In this document: positions 54,072 to 63,898 of the stretch, one piece after another
How positions within the stretch are numbered: position 1 is the first letter of the stretch
Layout: the number at the start of each line of letters is the position of its first letter
Assembly: GCF_011516825.1 (NCBI RefSeq)
Contig: NZ_WOTA01000005.1
Coordinates: 1 to 64,000, forward strand
Origin: Acetobacter oeni
GTDB lineage: Bacteria; Pseudomonadota; Alphaproteobacteria; Acetobacterales; Acetobacteraceae
DNA length: 64,000 nucleotides
Direction: 5' to 3'
Translations under genes and position numbers: made by a program
Notes under the pieces: model-generated
What the model saw: only the letters and a program-made list of their open reading frames with translations
The model's database searches: none
What the model was told of the DNA's origin: nothing

Positions 54072-54415
54072 TGAATCCGCTCCGGCGGAAAAACGAAATG
54101 TGACGAAACCCGCCGGATGGAGACGGTTTCGTAACACCGGGTCCGGGCTGGCAGTGCCTCACCTGTTGTCTCTGTTCATGCCGGAATCCGGAGGGCGGAA
54201 TCCGGAGCAGAGTTCCCGCTGACCGGCGCCGTCGCTGACCGGTCCGACAGGGATGGTATAACGACGCCCGTTCATCGCTCGCTGCGGTTGCATTCCGGGC
54301 CGATGCCCTGCATGTTCCCGCCGCCATAAACTTACCGGCAAGAAGAGGCATCCGTGGCCGCCCACAAACAGCACAACAGCGCCTGTCCACATGACAGAGA
54401 ACGGTCTTTCACACG

Positions 54416-55975
54416 ATGATGTATTACAGCCGGATTAAACTGTTATCCGTCATTTCAGTCTGTCTGATCGGCCTGCTGCTGTGCGTTCCCAATTTTGTCC
54501 GCAAGCCGGCTGTCTCCATTCCCTGGCCGCAGATTCATCTTGGTCTGGATCTGCGTGGCGGGTCGTATCTGCTGATGCAGGTTGATCTGTCGTCTCTGAC
54601 GCATGATCGGCTTCAGAGTCTCTCGGAGGCCGCGCGGCAGTCCCTTCTGGTCGCGGGTCTCGGTTACAGAGACATCAACACTGACACAAAACAGGGTGTT
54701 TTCTCTTTTCATCCCCGCGATCCATCCGAGAAGGACCGTGATCTTAAAGTTGTCAGCGACATGCCCCGCGCTGTTGCCGACGAATTTTCCGTCTCGGCCC
54801 GGCCGGACGGCAGTATTGCTCTGACGCTTTCGCAGGAAGCCATGAGGGCGCGGGCGCGCGATGCCGTCACGCAGGCGATTGAGATCGTCCGGCGCCGGAT
54901 CGACGCCACGGGCGCGGTCGATCCGGAAATCACCCGCCAGGGCGAAGACCGGATTATCGTCGAGTTGCCGGGGATCAGTGATCCGGAGCGGATCAAGGCT
55001 CTGCTGGGCACGACGGCGCGGATGACGTTCCGGCTGGTGGACGAGTTGCCGGCGGGAAGTTCGGTGGCGCCTCCGGGGGATACGCTTCTTCCGAGCACGG
55101 AGATGCCCGGGCAGATGCTTGCGGTGCGCGATCATATCGACGTCGATGGCGCGGATCTGGTGAATGCCGGTGCGACGACGGACGAGCAGACGGGTGGCTG
55201 GGCGGTGAATTTCACGCTCAATTCGGTCGGGACGCGGGCGTTTTCGGCGGTGACTCAGGCCAATGTCGGACGGCGCTTTGCCATCGTGCTTGATAACAAG
55301 GTTATTGAAGCGCCGGTCATCCGCTCCGCCATCACGGGTGGCAGCGGCATTATCACCGGTAATTTCGATGCCCGGAAGGCGACCGATCTGGGGCTGCTGC
55401 TCCGCGCGGGTGCGCTGCCGGTGCCGCTGACGGTGATTGAGGAGCGTTCGATTGGTCCGTCGCTTGGTGCCGATTCGATCCGTGCGGGCGCGCTCAGTCT
55501 TCTTTCGGGCTTCCTGCTGGTTATTGTGTTTATGGCGCTGTTCTATGGCCGCTTCGGCTGGTACGCGAACATTGCGCTGTTCGCGAACCTGACCCTGATG
55601 CTTGCCATTCTCTCGCTTTTTGGCGCGACGCTTACGCTGCCGGGGATGGCCGGCATGCTGCTGACCCTCGGCATGGCCGTGGACGCCAACATCCTTATTG
55701 TTGAGCGTATCCGCGAAGAACTGAAACGGGGGCGCACGCCTCTTGCCGCCATGCAGGCGGGTTTCGAGCGTGCCACCTCCACTATTCTGGACAGTAATGC
55801 GACGGCTTTTCTGGCTCATGTCATGCTGTTTGTATTTGGCACCGGCCCCGTGCGGGGTTTTGCGCTCACGATTACGATCGGCATCGCGACAACGCTGTTC
55901 ACGACGCTGTTTCTCTCCCGCCTTCTGATGGTGCGCTGGTACGCCCTTGCCCGCCCCTCCACCCTTCCCGTTTAG
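54416..55975 (+). CDS. secD: protein translocase subunit SecD
   Basis: This 519-residue membrane protein has one N-terminal membrane helix, the long periplasmic P1 domain (HLGLDLRGGSYLLMQVDL with the DLRGG motif), and a C-terminal block of five membrane segments with GMAVDANILIVERIREELKRG. It uses the proton gradient to assist Sec export from the periplasmic side, together with SecF. It has the normal length for Alphaproteobacteria. Confidence 0.97.
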   Translation: MMYYSRIKLLSVISVCLIGLLLCVPNFVRKPAVSIPWPQIHLGLDLRGGSYLLMQVDLSSLTHDRLQSLSEAARQSLLVAGLGYRDINTDTKQGVFSFHPRDPSEKDRDLKVVSDMPRAVADEFSVSARPDGSIALTLSQEAMRARARDAVTQAIEIVRRRIDATGAVDPEITRQGEDRIIVELPGISDPERIKALLGTTARMTFRLVDELPAGSSVAPPGDTLLPSTEMPGQMLAVRDHIDVDGADLVNAGATTDEQTGGWAVNFTLNSVGTRAFSAVTQANVGRRFAIVLDNKVIEAPVIRSAITGGSGIITGNFDARKATDLGLLLRAGALPVPLTVIEERSIGPSLGADSIRAGALSLLSGFLLVIVFMALFYGRFGWYANIALFANLTLMLAILSLFGATLTLPGMAGMLLTLGMAVDANILIVERIREELKRGRTPLAAMQAGFERATSTILDSNATAFLAHVMLFVFGTGPVRGFALTITIGIATTLFTTLFLSRLLMVRWYALARPSTLPV

Positions 55976-55986
55976 GCCGAAGCGTT

Positions 55987-56919
55987 ATGTCTGGACGTCC
56001 TCTGCTGCGTTTCGTCCGCGGCGACACACACATCAACTTCATGCGCGGCCGTTTTCTCGGTCTTGCAACCTCGGCCATTCTGTCGCTGGCGTCGCTGGTG
56101 CTGTTCTTCCATCCGGGGCTGACGCTGGGGCTGGATTTCAAGGGCGGGATCGTTGTGGAGGCCCGGACGGACGGGCCGGCTGACTTTGGCAAGATTCGTG
56201 GGGCGCTGGCGGCGCATCACATCGAGGCCGCGGGTGTGCAGGCGTTTGGCGGGAACAATGATGTTCTGATCCGGCTCGGTGCTGACGAGAACACCAACAC
56301 CAATGCGGTTATTGACCAGGTGCGTCATGCCATAGCCGAGGCGCAGCCGGGGGCGACGGTGCTTCGGGCGGATGCGGTGGGGGCGTCGGTTTCGGCGGAG
56401 CTGCTGCGCAACGGTCTGCTGGCTCTCGGGCTCAGTCTGGTGATGATTCTGGCTTATATCTGGTTCCGGTTCGAATGGGAGTTCGCGCTCAGCGCGGTCG
56501 TGACGCTGGTTCTCGATCTGACGAAGACCGTCGGGTTTCTGGTTCTCACTCATTTTGAGTTTGATCTGGTGATGGTGGCGGCGATTCTGACGATCCTTGG
56601 TTATTCCACGAACGATAAGGTCGTGGTGTATGACCGGGTGCGTGAGAATCTGCGTCGGTACCGGACGATGCCGTTGCGGGAACTGATTGATCTGTCGATC
56701 AATGAGACTCTGAACCGGACGCTGGGCACATCGACGACAGTGTTTCTGGCGGCGTTGCCGCTGGCGATCTTCGGGGGGAGCAGTCTGTCCGGGTTTGCCT
56801 GGGTGATGCTGTTTGGGATCGTGGTTGGCACGTCGTCTTCGATCTTTATTGCGGCGCCGCTTCTGCTGCTGCTGGGTGAGAAGCGGCTGCGGAAGGATAC
56901 GAAGCCGGTTACGAGGTAA
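55987..56919 (+). CDS. secF: protein translocase subunit SecF
   Basis: This 310-residue partner of SecD has an N-terminal helix, LGLDFKGGIVVEARTDG with the SecF DFKGG motif, and a membrane block with LTILGYSTNDKVVVYDRVRENLRRY. It follows secD by 11 bases and forms a co-transcribed pair. A long reading frame on the opposite strand across this gene is a shadow. Confidence 0.97.
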   Translation: MSGRPLLRFVRGDTHINFMRGRFLGLATSAILSLASLVLFFHPGLTLGLDFKGGIVVEARTDGPADFGKIRGALAAHHIEAAGVQAFGGNNDVLIRLGADENTNTNAVIDQVRHAIAEAQPGATVLRADAVGASVSAELLRNGLLALGLSLVMILAYIWFRFEWEFALSAVVTLVLDLTKTVGFLVLTHFEFDLVMVAAILTILGYSTNDKVVVYDRVRENLRRYRTMPLRELIDLSINETLNRTLGTSTTVFLAALPLAIFGGSSLSGFAWVMLFGIVVGTSSSIFIAAPLLLLLGEKRLRKDTKPVTR

Positions 56920-57003
56920 GGCGGTCCCTGCCCTGTTGATGCCGGGTCCGGGCAACGCGGGGTGGCGGGTTCTGGTTTCAGGACAGGATATTCGGAGGGC
57001 GGC

Positions 57004-57348
57004 ATGCGGGCATGGATGATTGTTGCGGGGCTTCTGGCGGGTGGCCCGGCGCTGGCTCAGGATTGCGTGCTGGCTTCGACCGAGGTGCTTTATGAGCCTC
57101 AGAAGGGCGTGGGACAGTGTTTCGAGCTGATCCTGAAGCCGTCTTATCTGGCGTCTGAACGGATCGGGGCGGATACGATTGCCGTCACCGATAACGATCG
57201 GGTGCTTGCTGTTTATCATCATGCCGATGAATCGAAATTCGGGCAGTGGGCGCGGGTGATGAAGAATCCGGCGGCGGCAGTGAATGGGCAGAAGGTGCCG
57301 GCTTTTACTGTGACCGGGTATCCGAAGACGGGGTCTTCTTCGCGCTGA
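57004..57348 (+). CDS. small secreted hypothetical protein
   Basis: This 114-residue protein has a signal peptide (MRAWMIVAGLLAGGPALAQ) and a mature domain with two cysteines (DCVLASTEVLYEPQKGVGQC) followed by FELILKPSYLASERIGADTIAV. I do not recognise the family. The ATG at 57004 follows GGAGG with ideal spacing; the frame extends 14 codons further upstream but without a site. It is 84 bases downstream of secF. Confidence 0.7.
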   Translation: MRAWMIVAGLLAGGPALAQDCVLASTEVLYEPQKGVGQCFELILKPSYLASERIGADTIAVTDNDRVLAVYHHADESKFGQWARVMKNPAAAVNGQKVPAFTVTGYPKTGSSSR

Positions 57349-57467
57349 GAGGCTGCGATGTTCTGCTTTCGGCGCGCGGGGTTTCGGTATTTTGCGGTCC
57401 TGCGTGCCGGACGATGCGTTTTTCGCTTCTTTCGCGGTGGACGTGACGGAATTATCTGCTTCCGGCG

Positions 57468-57971
57468 TAAGCATTCCCTGTAGAATGTACCGGCCAGATT
57501 CGAATGAATGAGGCGGGAGATGGTGATTCCCGCCGCGGTGCCGGCATAGGAGGTCGGAGGGTACAGCACGGTATTCGGCAATGTGACGAAATCGGTCTTT
57601 GTGCTTTACCTGGCTGACTGCAGGGCGGTCAGCATGTGCGGGGTCAGCTTTTTTTCCGGTGCGAACATCATCGGGCTGAAGACCGCGACGAACGGAATAA
57701 CGGTATCGGGGACGAAGGCGCCTTTTTCGTTCGGAGTGCGTGTGATTGCGATCGGTTGATTCTGTGAGATCTGGATGGCGCGCATGAAATGGTTGGATTC
57801 ATCGGCCACCTGGAATGGCGGGGTCAGCAGCAGGCAGACCGGCCCGGCGATCAGCATGAACAGGCCGAAGAGTTTACAGACAGGCCAGCCGGAGAAATAT
57901 GCGAACAGGTTTGTAAAGCGGATTTCCGGAGATTTCTGCTTCGCGATAAATCTGTTCAGTGCGCTGACCAA
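57468..57971 (-). pseudogene. DUF2142 membrane protein, broken N-terminal fragment
   Basis: The frame starts at a TTG at 57971 with GGAGGAG upstream. It encodes a membrane anchor (FGLFMLIAGPVCLLLTPPF), followed by the DUF2142 hallmark QVADESNHFMRAIQISQ. A TAA stop at 57606-57608 ends it after 121 residues. The same frame then continues with the family's next conserved part (TDFVTLPNTVLYPPTSYAG, then GITISRLIHSNLAGTFY), after which similarity ends. Intact members have about 450 residues and multiple membrane spans. It is thus a nonsense-mutated, 3'-truncated relic. The 57349-57467 gap shows nothing. Confidence 0.75.
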
Positions 57972-58098
57972 TTTATTCTCCTCCGGGCAGGCTTTTTGCC
58001 TGTTATTCCGGGCGTGTAAAGAATGAAGGCTGGCTGTGCGGGTGTAAAAGTCGTTCCGGGACACGGGTGGCAATGAGAATTGCGGGATCGCCTGGATT

Positions 58099-59691
58099 TC
58101 AGAGGAAGGTCCTGACAAATTCGTCGAGTTCATCGGCTTCGGCTGCGGGTTTGTCGGTTCTTATACGGGCGACGCGGGGGAAGCGGAGGGCGACGCCGCT
58201 TTTGTGTCGTTTTGAATACTGCGCGGCGTCGAAAGCGATTTCCAGGACGAGGCCCTGCTCGACTTCGCGGACCGGGCCGAAGCGGGCGGTGGTATGGGCG
58301 CGGACCCAGCGGTCGAGGAATTTCAGTTCCTCATCGGTAAAACCGGAATAGGCTTTACCGATGGGCACGAGTTCGCGGCCGTTCTCGCCTTCCCGCCACA
58401 GGCCGAAGGTATAATCGGAATAGAAGCTGCTGCGTTTGCCGTGTCCGCGCTGGGCATACATCATAACGGCATCGACGGTCAGGGGCTCGCGTTTCCATTT
58501 CCACCAGGGGCCGCGCGGGCGTCCGGGGACATAGGGGCTGTCGGCGCGTTTGAGCATCAGGCCTTCGATGCCTTCTGAGCGCGCGCTTTCGCGCAGGGCG
58601 GCGAGTTCGCTGAAATTTTCGAAGGGGATCAGTTCGGACAGTGTCATGCGGGGCGGGGACAGCCGGGCGAACCAGGTTTCGAGTCTTTTTCTGCGGGCGT
58701 CGAAGGGCAGATTTCTGAGGTCTTCGCCATCTTCGAACAGGATGTCGTAGAGGCGCACGCCGGCGGGGCGGTCGCGGAGCATGGTTCTGGCCGGTGATTT
58801 CCGGTTGAGGCGTTGTTGCAGGTCGGCGAAGGGGGCGGGTTCGTCGCCCTGCATGACGAGCAGTTCGCCGTCGAGCACGACGTGGCTGTCGAGGTCGGTG
58901 AGGATTTCCAGCAGGTCGGGGAAAGCGTGGCCGATATCTTCGGCGGTTCGGGTGTAGACCCGTTCTCCGCCAAGGGTTTTCACGAGCTGGGCACGGATGC
59001 CGTCCCATTTCCATTCGGCGCGCCAGTCTGACGGATTGAAGGTGGTCAGATCGACGCCTTCCAGCGACTGGGCAAGCATGGGGGGTCTGAAGACGGGGGC
59101 GTCTTTCGGGTCGGGCCTGGGGGCGTGGCCGCTGATCCAGGCGAAGAGCGGGGTGTAGGGTGGTTCCAGGCCGTGCCAGACTTCCTCGATTTCGTCGGGT
59201 GTGACGCTGCCTGATTCGGCCAGGGCGGTTTTGGCCAGGCGGGCTGAGGCGCCGACACGCAGGGAGCCGGTGATGAGTTTCAGGATGGCGTAGCGGGAAG
59301 AGCTGTCGGAGATGTCGAGCCATCCGGCCACAAGTTCCGGCAGGTCTGCTTTTGGCGTGGTTTTCAGGGCTTCGACGACTTCGGCCAGGCCTGGGGGCAG
59401 GCTGTTCGGGCGTTCCGCCCTGCCCCGCCAGATCAGCGCGACCGTTTCGGCGAGGTCTCCGACATAGTCATAGGACCAGGCGAAGAGTTCCGGGTCGGTG
59501 CGTTCCATGGCGAGGGCGCGGAGCATGGCGGGTTTTGCCGCCGTGAAGGACAGCGCGCCGGCCATTGCGGCGAGGGCGTATCCGCGATCGGGATCGGGGG
59601 TTTCGGCAAAGTAGTTTTTCAGCAGGGCGATTTTCGTATTGCGGGAGGGGGTGAAGGCGAGCCGTTCCAGCAGGGCGGCGAAGGCGATCAT
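58099..59691 (-). CDS. ATP-dependent DNA ligase (cisplatin-damage-response type)
   Basis: This 530-residue ligase has an N-terminal helical DNA-binding domain, the adenylation motif WKWDGIRAQL with lysine 228, RTAEDIGHAFPDLLEIL with motif III, DGELLVMQG, EGLMLKRADSPYVPGRP with motif IV-V, and KWKREPLTVDAVMMYAQ. This subgroup is encoded beside an MBL nuclease, an Lhr-like helicase and PdeM, and has been linked to resistance to crosslinking agents. It overlaps the exonuclease gene by four bases. Confidence 0.93.
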   Translation of the reverse strand: MIAFAALLERLAFTPSRNTKIALLKNYFAETPDPDRGYALAAMAGALSFTAAKPAMLRALAMERTDPELFAWSYDYVGDLAETVALIWRGRAERPNSLPPGLAEVVEALKTTPKADLPELVAGWLDISDSSSRYAILKLITGSLRVGASARLAKTALAESGSVTPDEIEEVWHGLEPPYTPLFAWISGHAPRPDPKDAPVFRPPMLAQSLEGVDLTTFNPSDWRAEWKWDGIRAQLVKTLGGERVYTRTAEDIGHAFPDLLEILTDLDSHVVLDGELLVMQGDEPAPFADLQQRLNRKSPARTMLRDRPAGVRLYDILFEDGEDLRNLPFDARRKRLETWFARLSPPRMTLSELIPFENFSELAALRESARSEGIEGLMLKRADSPYVPGRPRGPWWKWKREPLTVDAVMMYAQRGHGKRSSFYSDYTFGLWREGENGRELVPIGKAYSGFTDEELKFLDRWVRAHTTARFGPVREVEQGLVLEIAFDAAQYSKRHKSGVALRFPRVARIRTDKPAAEADELDEFVRTFL

Positions 59692-60722
59692 GCCGTGACC
59701 TCGTCGGCTTCGGTTTCACTTTCGGTTTCGTCTTCCTCTTCGTAGCCGACAAGACGGAGGGCGCGGCCCTTGATGCCGCGCAGGCCGAGGGCGTGGATGA
59801 GGGCTTCCTCTCTTCCGTGTGTGACCCAGACTTCGGAGGCGCCGGTTTCCTCGCAGGTTTTGAGGAGCGCGTCCCAGTCGGCATGATCGCTGATGATGAG
59901 AGGAAGTTCCACGCCGCGTGCTTTGGCGCGTTGCCGGACCTGCATCCATCCTGACGCGAGGCAGACGACCGGGTCGGCGAGGCGTCTGGCCCAGCGGTCG
60001 GCGATGGCGGAGGGTGGTGCGAGCACGATGCCGCCGCGCAGTTCGGCTTTTTCGGCGACGGTAGCCTGTTTTAATTCTCCGAGCGGGATGCCGAATGTTT
60101 CGTAAAGCGCGCACATACTGATGAGAGCGCCGTGCAGCCAGACGGGTCTGTCGTAGCCGCTCTGTCTGAGCAGGGCGATCAGGCGCTGGCATTTGCCGAG
60201 CGCGTAACAGCCGACGACGTGGGTTCTGTCCGGAAAGAGTCTGAGATTATGGAGGAGTTTCGCGATTTCGTGGGCCGGGTCCGGGTGACGGAAGACTGGC
60301 AGGGCGAAGGTGGCTTCCGTGACGAAGAGATCGCAGGGCACGACCTGGAAGGGTTCGCAGGTCGGGTCGGGAGCGCGTTTGTAATCGCCGCTGACGACGG
60401 CGCGTTGTCCTTCGTAGTCCATGACGATCTGGGCGCTGCCGGCGACGTGGCCGGCGGGGGCGAGCCGGAGTGTGACACCGTTAATGGTGATTTCTTCACC
60501 GTATGCGAGGGGCTGCTGCACGTCGCCGGCGCGGTCGTCGCCCATGCGGAGGCGCATGATGGCGAGGGTTTCCGGTGTGGCGATGACGCGCCTGTGGCCG
60601 GGGCGCGCGTGGTCGGAGTGGCCGTGGCTGATGACGGCGCATGCGACGGGGCGCAGCGGGTCGATGTAGAAACCACCCGGAATGCAGAACAGTCCTTCCG
60701 GTTCAGGTGCCAGCCAGTCCAT
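59688..60722 (-). CDS. ligase-associated MBL-fold DNA exonuclease
   Basis: This 344-residue metallo-beta-lactamase protein has the metal motif VISHGHSDHARPGHRR, the central DYKRAPDPTCEPFQ, and a beta-CASP-like region (HVVGCYALGKCQRLIALLRQ, and IISDHADWDALLKTC with His). It is homologous to Cpsf73/SNM1-like nucleases and processes DNA ends before ligation. The ATG at 60722 follows GGAGGGG. It is followed by the ligase with a four-base overlap and divergent from the helicase gene; the 61-base space must hold both promoters. Confidence 0.92.
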   Translation of the reverse strand: MDWLAPEPEGLFCIPGGFYIDPLRPVACAVISHGHSDHARPGHRRVIATPETLAIMRLRMGDDRAGDVQQPLAYGEEITINGVTLRLAPAGHVAGSAQIVMDYEGQRAVVSGDYKRAPDPTCEPFQVVPCDLFVTEATFALPVFRHPDPAHEIAKLLHNLRLFPDRTHVVGCYALGKCQRLIALLRQSGYDRPVWLHGALISMCALYETFGIPLGELKQATVAEKAELRGGIVLAPPSAIADRWARRLADPVVCLASGWMQVRQRAKARGVELPLIISDHADWDALLKTCEETGASEVWVTHGREEALIHALGLRGIKGRALRLVGYEEEDETESETEADEVTA

Positions 60723-60783
60723 ATTCACCCCTCCCGCTTACAACGCCTGAACCTGATCCGGTGTTCCGCGTTTGTTCAGTTAT

Positions 60784-63210
60784 ATGAGAGATCCGCTTCC
60801 TCCGGTATTCAGAACGTGGTTCGCGCGGCGTGGCTGGCGCATCCATCCGCATCAGCTTGCGATGATCGAAGCGGCTCGACGCGGGGAATCAACGCTTCTG
60901 ATCGCGCCGACCGGCGGGGGCAAGACCCTGGCCGGCTTTCTGCCCTCTCTCATTGAGTTGTCAGAAAAGCCTGTTCAGCCGCCGAAAATACATACGATCT
61001 ATGTCAGCCCGCTCAAGGCGCTTTCGACCAACATTGCCGACAGTCTGTCCCGCACCGTTGCGGAGATGGGGCTGCCGGTTTGCATAGAGACCCGCACTGG
61101 TGACACGTCAGCCACGCAGAGAAAGCGCCAGCAGAAAACGCCGCCGCATATTCTGCTGACGACGCCGGAGAGTCTGAGTCTGCTGCTCTCATATCCGGAT
61201 GCGGCCGGGACTTTTGCCGGGCTCAGAGCGCTTATCATTGATGAAGTTCACGCTCTTGCCGGGACCAAACGGGGCGATCAGCTTGCTCTCTGCGCCGCGC
61301 GCCTGAATACGCTCGCGCCCGCGCTCCGGCGCAGCGGCCTTTCCGCCACGGTTTCCTGTCCGGATGCGATCGCGGCCTGGGTGTCTCCGACCGGGAATGC
61401 GGATGACATCCGTCGGGTCGTTGCGTGCGAGGGGGCGGAGCCGGACGTGTCGCTGCTGCTGCCAGACCGGAACGGGTATCTTCCGTGGTCGGGTCGCATG
61501 GGTCTGGGGAGCACGACGGCCATTCTGACTGAGATCGCGCGGACGCGGCTCACCATTGTTTTCGTCAATTCCCGTGCTCAGGCTGAGCTGCTGTTTCAGG
61601 AACTTTGGAAACATAACACCGACAATCTGCCCATCGGTCTGCATCACGGCAGTCTTGGCGCGGAGAAGCGGCTGCGCGTGGAACAGGCGATGGCTGCCGG
61701 GCAGCTTCGCGCTGTTGTCGCCACGTCTTCGCTGGATCTCGGGATCGACTGGGGCGATGTGGAGCAGATCATCCAGGTTGGTGCTCCGAAGGAAGTCACC
61801 CGTCTGGTGCAGCGGATCGGGCGGGCGAATCATCGCATGAACGAACCTTCTCGCGCGCTTCTCGCGCCGGCCAGCCGGTTTGAGGTTCTGGAATGCGAGG
61901 CGGCGAAGGAGGCGGTTGCGGCCCGCGATCTGGACGGGCCGCCTCCGGGGCCCGGCACGCTCGATGTTCTGGCCCAGCACATCATGGTCACGGCGTGCAG
62001 CGGTCCTTTCTTTCCGGACGCGCTTTACGATGAGGTTCGCCGCGCCGCGCCTTATTGGGCTCTGTCGCGAAAAGATTTCGATGATGTGCTGGGGTTTGTT
62101 CAGGACGGGGGCTACGCGCTTAAGGCGTATGAGCGTCACCACCGGTTGTTTCGTGATTCCCTCGGGCAGTTCTGGGTTCGCAACGAGCGGATCATGAAGC
62201 AGTTTCGCATGAATATCGGCACGATTGTCGATACGCCGATGCTGCGGGTCAGAACCCGCGGGGGGAAGCAGATCGGCGAGATCGACGAATACTTTGCCTC
62301 AACCCTGGTTCCGGGCGATACGTTCCTGCTCAGCGGCGAGCTTTTCCGGTTTATCGGGATGCGGGACACGACGGTTCAGGTCTCAAAGGGCAGTTCGAAG
62401 GAGCCTCGTATTCCTGTTTACGGGGGTAACCGGCTTTCCATTTCGGCCAGTCTTGCCTCCCGTGTCCGGGCCATGCTGCATAATCCCGATGCGTGGCATG
62501 TTCTGCCGGAACCGGTGCGGAACTGGCTGGACATGCAGCGGCGCCGTTCTCATCTGCCGGGCGCTGACAATCTTCTTGTTGAGACATTTCCGCATCGCAA
62601 CCGGTGGTATCTTGTGGCGTGCTGTTTTGAAGGGCGCAATGCTCATCAGACCCTGGGCATGCTTCTTACGAAGCGGCTGGAGCAGGCGGGCGCCGGTCCG
62701 CTTGGGTTTGTAGCCAGCGATTACATGCTCGCCTGCTGGTCTGTTCGGGAACCTGTTAATATTGACAGGCTGTTTGACGAGGACATGCTGGGCGACGACC
62801 TGACTGAGTGGACCGCGAACAGTGCCATGCTGCGCCGGACGTTCCGGGATGTTGCGATCATCTCCGGGCTCATTGAGCGCAATCATCCCGGGCGTGAAAA
62901 AAGCCGGCGCCAGATGACCATCAGCAGCGATCTGCTCTACGATGTTCTGCGCAGGCACGATCCCGATCATGTTCTGCTTCGCGCCACCCGGGCGGACGCC
63001 GCTCATGGTCTTACGGATCTTGACCGGATTGCCGCCATGCTGAAGCGGATCAGGGGCCGCATCGACCATGTGCGTCTGTCGCGCGTCTCTCCCCTCTCCG
63101 TCCCGCTCATGCTTGAACTCGGTCGGGAAAAAATCAAAGGTGGTGCGGGAGAGGAGCAGCTTCTTGCTGAAGCGGACGCGCTTTTTGCCGAAGCGGACGC
63201 ATCCGGATGA
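60784..63210 (+). CDS. ligase-associated Lhr-like DEXH helicase
   Basis: This 808-residue SF2 helicase has motif I (LIAPTGGGKTLAGFLPS), motif II DEVH in LIIDEVHALAGTKRGDQ, motif III GLSATVSCPDA, and motif VI VQRIGRANHRMNEPSR. The C-terminal half is the Lhr-type winged-helix/beta-barrel extension (RRMT-like KSRRQMTISSDLLYDVLRRHDPDH). It resembles Lhr-Core translocases and is expected to unwind or remodel damaged DNA. ATG at 60784 was chosen over TTG at 60772; neither has a strong ribosome binding site. PdeM overlaps its end by four bases. Confidence 0.93.
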   Translation: MRDPLPPVFRTWFARRGWRIHPHQLAMIEAARRGESTLLIAPTGGGKTLAGFLPSLIELSEKPVQPPKIHTIYVSPLKALSTNIADSLSRTVAEMGLPVCIETRTGDTSATQRKRQQKTPPHILLTTPESLSLLLSYPDAAGTFAGLRALIIDEVHALAGTKRGDQLALCAARLNTLAPALRRSGLSATVSCPDAIAAWVSPTGNADDIRRVVACEGAEPDVSLLLPDRNGYLPWSGRMGLGSTTAILTEIARTRLTIVFVNSRAQAELLFQELWKHNTDNLPIGLHHGSLGAEKRLRVEQAMAAGQLRAVVATSSLDLGIDWGDVEQIIQVGAPKEVTRLVQRIGRANHRMNEPSRALLAPASRFEVLECEAAKEAVAARDLDGPPPGPGTLDVLAQHIMVTACSGPFFPDALYDEVRRAAPYWALSRKDFDDVLGFVQDGGYALKAYERHHRLFRDSLGQFWVRNERIMKQFRMNIGTIVDTPMLRVRTRGGKQIGEIDEYFASTLVPGDTFLLSGELFRFIGMRDTTVQVSKGSSKEPRIPVYGGNRLSISASLASRVRAMLHNPDAWHVLPEPVRNWLDMQRRRSHLPGADNLLVETFPHRNRWYLVACCFEGRNAHQTLGMLLTKRLEQAGAGPLGFVASDYMLACWSVREPVNIDRLFDEDMLGDDLTEWTANSAMLRRTFRDVAIISGLIERNHPGREKSRRQMTISSDLLYDVLRRHDPDHVLLRATRADAAHGLTDLDRIAAMLKRIRGRIDHVRLSRVSPLSVPLMLELGREKIKGGAGEEQLLAEADALFAEADASG

Positions 63211-63893
63211 CAGCTTCACCCGTTATTCTGGCGGGCGAGACGCTTCTGCTGCTGCCGGAAGGCGCGGTCTTTCATCCTGCCGGCAGGACGCTGATTGTCG
63301 CTGATCTTCATCTGGAAAAAAGTTCGTCCCGTCGGGAGGCGGGGCTATTGCTGCCTCCTTACGATACCGGTGTGACTCTGGAGCGCCTTACGGCTCTTGC
63401 TACACACTGGCAGCCGCAACGGATCATTGCTCTTGGTGACAGTTTTCACGACCGCGAGGCCGGCGAGCGGCTCTTATCCGCTGACCGGGCGCGTCTGGCT
63501 GTTCTTGGGGAGATGGCGGAGCTGCTCTGGCTGACCGGCAATCATGATCCGGTTGCTCCGGCAGATCTGCCCGGAGTCTGGCAGGCGGAGCATCAGGAGG
63601 GGCCGCTCCTGTTCCGTCATATTCCGGCTGGCGTCGTTCCGCCGGGGTTTGCTGAACTGGCCGGACATTTTCATCCGAAAGCACGTGTCACGCTCAGGGG
63701 GCATACGCTGTCGCGGCCGTGTTTCGTAATGGACGGGCGGCGTTTGCTGCTGCCTGCTTCCGGCGCCACCACGGGCGGGCTGGATGTGCGGGACCCCGCT
63801 ATTTCCGGGCTTTTTCCGGGTCCGATGCAGCTCTGGCTGAGGGGGAGGAACCGTCTCTTCCGGATGACCTTACGCGCGGGCGATGTGGAGTAA
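63207..63893 (+). CDS. pdeM: ligase-associated DNA-damage-response endonuclease PdeM
   Basis: This 228-residue calcineurin-like phosphoesterase has all core metal motifs: VADLHLEKSSS (DxH), ALGDSFHD (GDxxxD), LTGNHDP (GNHD), FRHIP-like HIPAG and the terminal GHFHPKA (GHxH). PdeM members are small nucleases found with the ligase cassette. It overlaps the helicase by four bases (ATGA) and is the second gene of the plus-strand half of the divergent cluster. Confidence 0.93.
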   Translation: MTASPVILAGETLLLLPEGAVFHPAGRTLIVADLHLEKSSSRREAGLLLPPYDTGVTLERLTALATHWQPQRIIALGDSFHDREAGERLLSADRARLAVLGEMAELLWLTGNHDPVAPADLPGVWQAEHQEGPLLFRHIPAGVVPPGFAELAGHFHPKARVTLRGHTLSRPCFVMDGRRLLLPASGATTGGLDVRDPAISGLFPGPMQLWLRGRNRLFRMTLRAGDVE

Positions 63894-63898
63894 CTGTT

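Noticed and set aside
54455-55819. 454-codon minus-strand frame over secD
   Set aside because: Low-complexity basic product; secD is unambiguous on the other strand.
55972-57474. 500-codon reading frame on the minus strand over secF
   Set aside because: It lies entirely across secF and a small secreted-protein gene, has extreme Arg/Pro/His/Gln composition and no recognisable domain. It is a shadow of strong plus-strand codon bias.
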